This document shows positions 45,809 through 57,800 of a stretch of 64,000 nucleotides of DNA, one piece after another. The DNA lies in assembly GCA_014058105.1 (NCBI GenBank), contig JACGCM010001659.1, forward strand, positions 6,321,001 to 6,385,000. The letters are read 5' to 3'. Numbering within the stretch: the first letter of the stretch is position 1; each line of letters opens with the position of its first letter. A program made the translations under genes and the position numbers. Under the pieces are notes generated by a model that did no database searches, was not told the origin of the DNA, and worked only from the letters and a program-made list of their open reading frames with translations. The DNA is from Kingdonia uniflora. Taxonomy: Eukaryota; Streptophyta; Magnoliopsida; Ranunculales; Circaeasteraceae.

Positions 45809-48800
45809 GTCGGTAAATTCTAACTCTATACGTGTTTAGAAGTACACATTGGTTGATTCAAGTGTTAAAAATCTGATCCTTTTGTGTTTTGGTATGTTTA
45901 TTAGGGATTTGAATGATATTTTGGATGCATATGAGAAAGGGGATAAGTTTTATTTGTATACTGGTAGAGGACCTTCATCTGAAGCTTTGCATTTGGGTCA
46001 TCTCGTTCCTTTCATGTTTACCAAGTAAGTTTTATACCCTCTATCTCATTATTAGTTGTGATTTTAGATTTGCCGAGTAGATTAGTAAAGAGCAATACTT
46101 GTATAATTGTAGTGTGAATTGAAGTTATGACGTAAAGGTTGAAACTTAGTTAAATATCAATGGGGTTCTGCTAGAAGTTAAAGAACAGGTCGAGTAATGA
46201 AGTTTTATAGGAACATTTAACCAGTGGGTTCATTAATTTTAATGAAAGAAGAGAGCTCATTAGTTAGAGGAGAGCAGGTAAGTAGTATGGCCTATTGCAA
46301 ACTTGAAGATAGAATGATCCAATATGATACTTTGCTAAAGGAGAACAAGGACGAAAAGGTTGAAACTTAATTAAATATCGATGGGGCGCCGCTAGAAGTT
46401 AAACATCTGGCCGATAATTACACTAATGAAGTTGTATAGGAGCCTGTAGCCGGAGGGTCATTATTTTTAATAATGAAAGAAGAGGGCTTATTAGTTAGAG
46501 GGCGGACATGTAAGTAGGATGACCTATTTCAAACTTGAAGATAAAATGATCCTATATAATACTTTGCTCAAGGAGATCAAGGCTGTGGATATTTTGGCTC
46601 TATGGCTTTTGTGCCATTGGTTCCTTTCTAGCCCAGTATGGCAATGCACTCGGTCCTCATATCTTTAAGATTTCTGGTATGGATTATTGGTTGAGTTATC
46701 CTGATTATGTGGAGATGATTTGCAGCTGGGAAGCCTAGGATAGTGACGCCTTTCAATGTGCAGGTCTCCCGTGGCCATTGGTTGGACAATTGAACAAAAT
46801 CATGTAATGGGTGATTTTTCAGCAACAATTTATGTTCTATGACACTTTGATTATGGGTGTTTTCGATCATTGTTGGTTTTACTTTACTTTCAGATATTCT
46901 TTTTTATCTGGCTATTGGTTCGATCTTTGTGCTGAACTTGTTCTCTTAGAGGGGTGGGGAGATATTATGGTCATGCAACCTTGTTGTAATTTCTCCGGTT
47001 TGTTCGCTTTGTTTTATACCATTTTTGCGGGTTCTTTCAGCTTTGCTTGTTTTATTAATGTGCTGGCATATTAATGGGAAAATATCATATGTATAGTAGA
47101 GCTCATGTTAGAAAGGACAAACGTAAAGAAGTTTACGGCTATTGTTTTAGGAAGGGAATGGACCTATTCTGATAGAGAATACTGCCTTATTGGTATTGTG
47201 GAAGAGCTTAATTCCTAGACTGCTCTTAGGATAAAGGTGTTAATGGGTCTATCACCACTCACCTCTAAGTTACTCTCCCATGGTGCATAAGCTGAAACTT
47301 ACTTCATCGGAATAATTGTATCTGAACCAAAGTCCATATCTGCAAACCTGATCCTTGCTGAGCAGTCGATATTAACACCGCAATAAAGTACAATGCCCTT
47401 CGCCTCCAATATGAGACGATATGGTCAAACTATTCGTAGACAAAGGCCCAAATAACCATACACGAAAGTAGAAACCAAATCCCCATGCTCATTGCAGATA
47501 ATTGACCCCTCTTGGGATAACACTGTAACAAGCTCTAAAAGCTTATCAGCATCACCCACAGACTTTTCCTCCTCATATGAAGTAGTTTGTTGTTGTATAT
47601 ACCATACTTCTTTTGTAATTACTCTCTTCGTATATATTCTCCATTTTATTGCGAAGGTCTTGTACTCAAGAATTGATTTTGAAAAGAAAAATGTAGTTTT
47701 TCAACTGGACTTTGGATATGTTAGACTCCAACATAACTTCAGAAGACTATTTTCTATTTATGGAATTCCAAAATAAGATCTCCCTTATTTAGATTTGTTC
47801 TGGAAAAGTTTTCGAGTGATGTTATTTAATGTTTTTATAACGTAGTTTGTGAACTGTTTTTTCCCGTGTCTGTAGATATTTGCAAGATGCCTTCAGAGTT
47901 CCTCTAGTTATCCAGCTTACTGATGATGAAAAGTGCATGTGGAAGAACCTCTCAGTGGAAGAGAGCCAAAGACTAGCCCGCGAAAATGCAAAAGACATAA
48001 TTGCATGTGGATTTGATGTTACTCGAACTTTCATTTTCTCGGATTTTGATTACGTTGGCGGGTAAGTATATAACGTACATCACATGGTTTTCTTTCATCT
48101 TTCCAAATTATAATATGTTATAGTTATGGATAATATGTAGCTATAAGAGTTATTTCATTATATTGTTAATAACACAAGTTGGGTTTATGTTAAAGTTACA
48201 AGTTGTCGAATGTAGAAGGAGCAGGAAATTACAAGGACTTGAAACCGCCAATAGAATGATAACATGCATTACATAACACCAACCTAAATAGCATAAACCA
48301 TACAACTACATAGCATAACGTCACCCGCTAAACTCATAGCGTTCAAAATTCTTCACAAGTCTAATAAAAAATAGGTGAGGAGATCTTGCCATTATCCTTT
48401 GAAAGAAACTGCACATGGATTGCACTGTAGAAAAAGCACCAATTTGGACAATCCAAAGGAATGCAAATTATTTTTGAGGGCATTGTTAGAAGGTGAATTC
48501 CTCTCCATGAAGGTCAAACTTCCAATTTTCAATTGCAAAGTTGCCTTAAATATTTGGGAAAAAATGTTGCCATTTGTGCAAAGATAAAATTTGCCATAAC
48601 TGGTGCAAAGATAGATTTTTTCATTTGTGCTTTGTGTTATGGTGTTGGATACACCATAATTTAGTGGTGGAAGTTACCACTAGCCTTTCCTAGAAAATAA
48701 TTTCACAGATAAGCAGGTGTGTCCTTGCAGTAGTTAGTATCTAAGCTAGTTAATAACATCATAATCTTTAATCTTTGCTTGGTATAGCTGTACAAGGGCA

Positions 48801-51800
48801 GTTCAGATTTTGAACTCAGACTATGCACTTAGCGCTTCCTTCGGCTACTGCCATATCCTTCGCCAGACTTGTCCTGTTGTACATTTGCTTTTTATGTTCA
48901 TTGTTTAACAACTTTTCTTCTCAAAATCTGGTGCATTTTTTCATCTTAATTAAGTATGATACTCTGAGGTCACCTCTTCTTCTTCATTCGTATCTCTGAG
49001 TCTTTCCTTATACAACCCATACATCACCGGCTATCAAACGATTTCTAGAATTATGTTATGTTGGTTCAAATTTATTGATACAGGGGTTGATATTTTGAAC
49101 CATACGAGAAATCTAATTTGGCATGTTATTAAACCCATTAAGCGTTTCATTTTCTTATCCTAGAAATTTGTTTTGCAGTGCCTTTTATAAGAACATGGTG
49201 AGGGTCGCAAAATGTGTTACTTTCAATAAGGTGACGATGAATTTGACAACTTGCCTTTTATTCTTTTATTTTCTGTTTTGTTTCTGAAACAATAATTGCC
49301 TCTTCATCGGAAACGATTAAGTTCTCCTGTGAGAGATCACAACGCGGATCTCTTGCATCTTGCAGTATCGTCATCTAGATACATATCATTGGTTTATCAT
49401 ATGTATCCCGATGACACTATGAAAAGTAGGGGAGAGATAATTGTGTCTTGATCTCTCTGGGAGGTGAAAACTTTTCATCTTCATTTCAACTCTATTTTAA
49501 TGCGTAGTTCAATTTGTTTATCTAATTCAGGTTGTCGGAATATTTGGGTTCACTCCTGAAGACCATATTGGAAAAATTAGCTTTCCACCTGTACAGGTAT
49601 GGGTCATCTGCTGTACTATGAATTGGGCGATTTATTATGGGCATGCATTTGTAGTTTCCTTGTTGTTGGAATTTCCCCTTTTTCAATTTGAATTCTACGT
49701 TGACTCTCGGATTAGTTTAATATTTACGTGACGATAGTAGATACATTCAATTTCTTTTTAGTTAATAACTTCTGTATGCTTGAACATAGATGATGGCCTC
49801 ATCTTTGTCACAAAGCAAGTTAATAACTAGTTCTTTATTCTACTTAATAATATATTTTGAAGAGCCTACTTAATAATGCATACTTTTGCATATCATTCGT
49901 TATGTAATGTTTGCGATCTAAAGCTTGGGAGTGAATGAGTTCTACAAAATGAAGGCGGACATAACGAGTCGGAATTTCTATTGAGAGATCTTTTGATATG
50001 GAATTGGAGGATATTGGCTTGATGATTCGAAAAGTTACTTTCGTTATATTTTGGATGGGTGAAGATAAATAGAAATATAAATGGATCGACAATGAAAATT
50101 TATGGAGAGATCGATGTGCAAACATTTTGTACAAGCCAGGAGCGCAAGAGGTAGGTATCGAAATGTAGAATTCTCTAGGTGCATTTGTAAGAGGGAGATT
50201 CTGACTAATGCAGATTTCCTCTTATTTAGGGGTGTCTTGAAGGCAAACAACCATATATAAATGACCTTAGATGAAAAGGTACAGAAGTGCATTCTTTGTG
50301 CCTACATTGTGCTCAAACTTATGAGTCCATTGACCACTTGCTTTGAGATTGCCGGGTTGTAACGGAGGTTTGGGATCACTTCCTTAAACTTTTTGGTGTA
50401 TCATGGATGTTTGATCAAGAGCTTTTCTTACATCTTTTGAAGCGTGGTGGTAATACTATTTAAAAGGAAGATTGGTAGTCTTGTGGGACCTCACTCTATG
50501 TGTGATTGAATGAGTTTTGTGGAAGGAAATAAACAATATGTATTTTAATGGGAAGCCTAAAACTTTGGAAGCGATCGTCTTGGACATTTGGGCAATAATT
50601 TTATATTGGTTATCATCATCACCCATACATATGAGAGGGTGTGGTTGTGAAGATGTTGTGATGTGTTGAAAGCATTTAGTTATAGCGGATTGGACTTTAC
50701 GTCGCGTGATTTTTGTTTTTATTTTTGCTTTTCTTATTCCTTTGCCTTTGGGTTGTACTCTTTCCACCTCAAAAATTTCTGGTAATTAAAAAAAATTTAC
50801 TTCTAAAAAAAATGAGATACTAAAAAAGACTTGAAGCTATAAGGGTGGTACAATAGTATTAACTTAAGGGATATTGCTATTTTTGGGCTCCCACATTGAA
50901 AGCCATGTGTTCAGGACCTTTAAATTGTCTAAAAAACTATTTAACACCCCAAAACATCCTGTATTATGCTTTGGGAGACAAATTTGTAAAAAAAATAAAA
51001 TGATAAGGAAAGGTTCCATTAAAACACAAAATCAACTTTGTACAAAGGATTATTATTATTTACAAGCTTACTGAAGGTCTGACCTCGTAGGTTCCCTAAG
51101 CACACCACCGAGAAATTTGTGTGGCTGTCTCTTGCATAACTAAGCGATCCATAGGTCTCATCATAGGGTTTTGCTTAGGCATATTGCATGGCGTAATCTT
51201 TGAAATTTTATCGCCCTCATATTGTCTTCTCAGAAGTGATGTTGAACCCGAACCTTCTTAAATCTTTGAAGTTCCACCCAAATCCTTCGAATATGAGGTT
51301 TCACTTCCCCAAGGAAATTGCTTTTCCCTCGAAGTAACAAGTATAAATAGATGAAGGGAATCCACCTGCACCACCACAAATTGAATACGTTCTTCGATTG
51401 TGATATCAACCCCTTTAAGGCAAGCAATCGTTTTAGCAACCAAAACTGATTGGTTCCGAAGTAACACACGCACTCAAGAATTTCAAGTAAAGCGAAGTCC
51501 ACTTTATATATTTGGAAGTTCTTGCACCGCATGTTTCTCTTGGATATTAGAGAACAACATCTTCCCCACCAGGTGCAACTTATGGTGTTCTGCAACCAAC
51601 CGTTTCATCTCTTCCGAGTACAGGACCGCCAGTCGTTCCTGCAAGGGAAGTGCCATTTTTCTTTTGAACTCCTCTGTTACAAGCTCGGCAAGATCTTCTC
51701 CATGAAGTGTTTGATCTTCACGTGTTTCTTCGAACTTGGTTGGGGTATAGGGTTCCCCATGATTGGCTTTATAAAGGAGGAGATTGAAGAGGCTCGGCGG

Positions 51801-54800
51801 CGTAGAGAAAATGTACTGCTAGTAATCTATACCTGCTAAAGATACTCCTGGTCAATACATGCATAACTTATTTGAGTAAAATGTTAACTCAAGCAGTTTT
51901 TTTAATTTTTTTGTGTTTCTTGAGTTTCCGAGATTGAATTTATCATGATACTTCGGTTGGAATTTAGAACTTAAAGAGAAAACCGTAAAGACCATTACTT
52001 TTTGATGAAAATGATGCAAAGTTGTAGTAAGACTTAGTATATTTCGTAATACTTGGCAAGATTCTGTAAATTTCAGTGAATCTTGACAAATTTTGTTAAT
52101 TTTAATGATATTCAAAATTTAGAGTTGCTAACACCAGGCATTTTCAGTTTCAAGTTTTCTGAAACTTTGTTACTCTAGAGTTTCGTTGTGACCCACCCAC
52201 CCACCAGCAACAACACACACAAGAAAACTGGAAGGAATTGGTGATGTCAGTCTCTATAAAAAAAACTTTATTTTTCATCTTCTGGTGGTGTAAAGTCTCC
52301 ATGGACACCAGGGGATGCATTTATGAGTCATTGGAAGTTTTTTTTCATCCTATTGCATTGCTTTGCTCTGTTCAGTTCACTTAGGTATTTTATTTCCTCT
52401 TTCTTTTGTTTTACTCATTGAGCCTTTCTTTGTTATAGTCATCCTGCTGTTTTTCCTTTGGGACTGAATGTTTTTCTTATGGCTGCTTTATCAATATAAT
52501 CTTATTTGTGTGAAGTCCGTTCCAAACTTCGGGTATTACCTGCAAGAATTCTTAATATGCTTCTCTTTGCTTGCAGGCGGTCCCATCCTTCCCCAGCTCG
52601 TTTCCACACCTGTTCTCTGGCAAGGATAATCTCCGTTGCTTGATACCATGTGCAATAGACCAGGTTTGGCTCTATCTGTCTGAAATGTTTTTATTTACTT
52701 AGAATTATTTTTCTTAGATGTAAATACTAAAAGATTTTCTTTGATCGATCAACTCGACTTATGTACTGGTTATATTGATTAATTTGAACCATCCATCAGT
52801 TTTATATGCTATTTGAGATTCCATGTGGAAAGCGTTATCTCAAATATAGGTAGTGAACATTTTTCTTTTTACAACTCAAAAGTGTAAAACTAAGACAAGG
52901 TCGTTTTTGACGGTCCATCTGAGAGCAGATATGGTAACATAATGAATATAGTACATTCGAGCAGTTGTATTTGATAATGATTTAAGTTGATGTAACCCCC
53001 TTTATTATTATGAGAGGGAGATTTTATTAATGAATTCAAAAGAAGCACAATACAACCCGGAGGCTGAAAGGACAAAAAGCGTAGAAAAAGAAAGCCTAAA
53101 ATTAGGAGGTAAAAGACATCAAGTGGGTCTGACATGAGAATTCATTGAAATTTTGGAAGGGTAAGGTTATGTAAGGATGCTTCATTTCAAGGTCACTGGA
53201 GATGTTTTTTTTGTTGTTGTTGTTGTTGCAAAAGATGAGCAATATATTAGTGAAACTAGGTAATTACATCAAAGAAAAAAGGCTGGAATAGACAGGCCTA
53301 CACAGCAAGTTGCAAGTTTGCAGTACCTGTAATAAGGCTTAAAAGGACTTACAATATTCCTTAAGAATTGTGGTTTCTGTCATACCATTCCTCTTCTCCT
53401 GTAGGTAGGAAGCTTGCTCCGTGAGCACAGTCATCTGCACTAAAATTGACTCCTCCACGAATGTTCTATTCTGATTAGCTGTCACAATTAGCCTTCATTT
53501 CCCCTTGATTAAGAAGCTTCCAGTAGCATGTTTTAATTTGAGCTGGTTTATCGTGCTTACATCTGAATTATTTGTGTCCCAACATAAGTCTTGGGATTCC
53601 CCATAGTAACTTCTCCCCACCCATAATCAGAAATAAGAGTGTCTAATGCCCAAATATCCTTCCAAATATTAACTTCTTTTATGGAAGGTAAGCTGGGGTT
53701 GTCAACAGGCCCCCTTGGTTTATAAAAAAGGTAAAAAAGAAGGAAATAAAAGATGGGAACAACTCCCCCCAACCTCCGGAACAAGTAGGGAGAAGGGCCT
53801 AACACCGAAACACAACACCCAAGCAGGATACAACATCAAAAGAAAGGAAATGAAACAACACATGCCCGAGGTGAAACACCTAGAACTAGAGAACAAAGAG
53901 AAGCTAAGTAGGAAAGAAGCAATATTATTAATTTTCTCTGTAGCTTTTGCTTCTTTGGCAATATTATTAACTTTGTTTCCTGTTGCAATGCTCCATGTAC
54001 ACTGTTTGTTTGCACCTCCATATAGGCTGTCTTGACCCCCTTTCAGTAGAAGACTTCTTGCGGTAGCTAATCACATCTCCTGTTTTAGAGAAGCATTTTG
54101 CCGGCATATACTCAGCACAAGCTCCATCTTTTTGCACCATCTTCCAAGCCATCTTCATCAGCATAGCCATATTGATATTTTGAAATTTCCTAAGACCAAG
54201 ACCTCCTTCAACATATGGTTTACAGCATCTGTCCCAAGCCACTATTCTACCTTTTTTCTTAATGATTTCCAAAATGAAGTTCCTGATGGCTGTTTCACAC
54301 TCCTTAGTCACAAAAATAGGCCACGTATATAGCCATATTATAGTGTTTCTTTTTGGCCGAAGCAAGCAGAAGCAAGAACCAGGTATATTCCACACCAAAA
54401 AAGTATTTACAAGTGTTTGTATTTTGTTCTACTAGCATCCTCCTCTATTATACAGCATAAATTAGAGGGCAAGGAGCTAGGAGACAATACTATCTCCAGG
54501 ATATTATTATGGCAAGACCCCTTGAACCGTATTATAGGTTGTGATACTATTAAGAACAGATTTAGCAAGAACCACCCTTCCTTGAAAGGACGGAAACTGG
54601 CCACCGTAGCTATTAGCTCTCTTTTTGATCTTCTCTACCGTCCCTCTCAGAGTTGAGTTCTTAACTCTTCCATTTACAATAGGAACCCCTAGATAAGTTT
54701 CAGGGAGTTTGCCTCGATGTATGCCAAATAGGTCTTCAATCTGTTCTGTCTTGAAACAACTTACTTTTGAACTTGTTTATCCATTGCCCAACAGCTGCTT

Positions 54801-57800
54801 GGTATTTATCAAGAAGAGATTTCACAAATTTTAGACCCCTCATATGGCCATTGACAGAACTCAAGATATCATCTGCAAAAAGCAAGTAAAAAGGGCCAAG
54901 AGAACCTTTATGAGCAGACATTGGTTGTACACCTACTTTTTCCCTGAGCCAAAGTAGGCCATTTCCAAGGACCGCTTCAGCAAGAATAAAAAGCAATGGA
55001 GACAGTCTGTCTCCTGGCAAAAAGTGCAAAACTCGAGGCCGATATTATTAACTCTAAAGGTTTCATATGAGAGGCATCCTTTTTATCTTAGTGTTTGAAA
55101 GGTAACTGTTATGGAAAAAAATTCTTGTTTTCTGTTCAATGTTCATTGACTCTTAGCGTCCCTTTTTCTTCTACTTGTAATGTTGACTGTGTTGTTCTCC
55201 TTCTATATCTATAATCTATCAAGTTTAATATGTAAAGCAGGTGAAAAAAAATATTTTTTGAGGATTTTTATTTTGTTTTTAGATCCAAAGCTTGGTCTTT
55301 ATAAATTGTATTTGATTGTAGCCACAGGATAAACTTGTTACCTGACTCTACCTCTAACATATTTTACTGATATATACAGGATCCTTATTTCAGAATGACA
55401 CGAGATGTTGCTCCTCGGATAGGATATCAGAAGCCCGCGTTGATTGAGTCTTTATTTTTCCCTGCTCTTCAGGTACTTTTATGAATTCCCTCTCAATTTG
55501 TGGCTGTCTTCCATCTTTCAATGCATGGTTGTTTTCTTATATTGTTGTGACAGTCTACTTTCCTTAAAAAGGAGAAAAAGTGCCATGCTTTACTGATTTT
55601 GCCATGCTTTACTGATTTTGATTTTGAAAATGGATTTGGCACATATGTGTATGAGGCATCTGATAAGTTTTACACAAAAATTATTCATGGAAAAACTATT
55701 CACAGTGCCTTGTCTAGATGTCCATAGATTTTTCTAGTGTTAAGATTCAACCATATATGAATATATTTGTGTTCTGTGTGTGGGTGCGTAGCTAATGTGC
55801 GATGTTTGCATATGCAGAGCACGACCATATAGTATTATGCTTGCATTTACTATGTGTTTTATTTTATTTACTTTTTTATTATTATTGTTTATCGTGTGAT
55901 TCGGTTTTTACTCTGGCTTTGCAGGGTGAGACGGGAAAAATGTCTGCCAGTGATCCCAATTCTGCAATATATGTGACAGATTCTGCAAAGGACATAAAAA
56001 ATAAGGTTTATTGCTGAAACTCCCAATTATCCATGACTGATAAACATACTTTGAGCATACCCCATGTGACGACCTACCGAACGCCGGCCAAATCCACCCG
56101 AGCGTTTAGAGTTCTGTCCGAATGTATTTGTTCTCTATGCCCTAATATAGCAGCACGCCAAGTTTCGTCGCAATCGGATTCAGTTAAGGGGGCGAAAAGG
56201 TCCAGTACGCTTCGTCTCATGTTTTAACGTTTCCTTTTGGAAGTTGACTATTTACTTAGTAGCTATATTAAGGAGGAACCTTGGTCCGATCCTCCCCATG
56301 ACTAAAAGAGCTTTAATGCTTGGTCATCAAGGACCCCGGCTCATGGACTATCTACAAGGGATAGTTATGAGTTCTCCTAGGCCTAGGGTAGGCTAGGGGA
56401 CATTGCCTCGCAATGCGGGCCGGTTTTCATTAGAGGGCTTCATATGGCGCCGCTATGCCCCGCGGGCTATCCGAGATGCACCGCCCCTTTCAGATGGACA
56501 GTATAATTAGTCCAGGCTCGTCGCCCCTTGAGATATGAGTCCCTAAGGTGGAAACCGGCATATTGAGCTACCCTGATCCGCTACAGGACAGGTGTGCTTC
56601 CGTATCTCGCGCGCGTCGTGAGAGATTACGCTGTAGGGATTATTGAGGGAACCTTCAGCGTTGTTGCCTTTACTGAATACATATTCAATGACCCCTCACG
56701 AGTATCCAGGATAATCCGGATGTCGCTCTAGCATCCGTGGGTTGTATGCCACTGGCGCGCCGCGCCAGTGAAGATGGCTGGTACACGCCGACCTCGCGTC
56801 CGTGTACGCCGCACGGTCCCTTATTCCGCTGCACTCCGGGCACTGTAGAGTCGGTCCCGGCTAGGGCCGTGTCAGTTGGTATCAGAGCGAGAATAGCTTG
56901 TTGAAGCTTAGCTCTTGAGTTGGTAGAACGTGGATGGATTGTGCCTACGTCTGCCAGAGCTAGACAGAGTTGGGTCTAGGCTTATCCGAGCAAGGCTTGC
57001 TGGGAGTTTGCTTGTCAGAGCGTAGATGGGTTGTGCCTACGTCCGTCGGAGTAAACGGAGTAATGATTCCTGAGTTGGTAGTATGGGTTACCCATTTGGC
57101 TGTTGTTCTCTCCAGAGCCGTAGTTGCTCCCTAGAGATGTTCCATGCACCGTTGTGAACGCTTGTAGAGTGTGTTGCCTACATGTCAGTCGATATTGGAC
57201 GCAAGAGAAAGGCTCCATATCCGAACGCGAGACTGCTCAAGTTAAATGTGCTTTGGACGGTGACGCTAAGAGGAGGATTGAGATTTGAGTTGGACGCGAT
57301 GATCTATATCGTTGGTTGTCTCTAGAAGGCTGATCAGTGTCGCAGATGCTCTATGAAGAATAGTAATAGAGCGATCTAGCGGGTTGTGATTGCATTCGGT
57401 CCGTATCCGCGCTGCGAAGTTTAGTAACAGTTGTGAGCAAGGACGATGCCCCTCAGCAGAGATCGATATGGTCAGTGTCCGTTGCCGAGTACTTTCGTGT
57501 GGAAGCCGCGATGCTTGGTTTTGTTGGAATTCCTTAGTGTCTACTAAAGATTGAAGAATCCTGAGAGATACTCGTTGTGATTGTCCTGAGTTGGACATTG
57601 AGACGTTCCAGAGGTGAATGTCATGCGCCGAAGATGAAGCGGCATGAAGTAAGAGATGAAGACATGGTTTGGGCCCCGAGTTTGCACACAGTGATGTCGT
57701 CAGGTAGACGTCGAGGGCAGAGTGATTCGTTATGACGCGACATGAACTGCGACCTCCCAGATGGGTTGTCGCTTGTCCGCAGTTGGTCCCCAGTTACTTG

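Larger units (their letters stand above)
49597..52576 (+). other. Intron 5 (2.98 kb)
   Basis: Contains a LINE 3' remnant in sense orientation (50270-50800) and an unassigned decayed minus-strand reading region (51100-51850). The remainder is AT-rich DNA without visible features. Confidence 0.6.

Noticed and set aside
47230..47520. Gene-like phrase in intron 2
   Set aside because: It looks protein-like over about 50 codons, but I cannot match it to any family and stops flank it; not listed as a gene.
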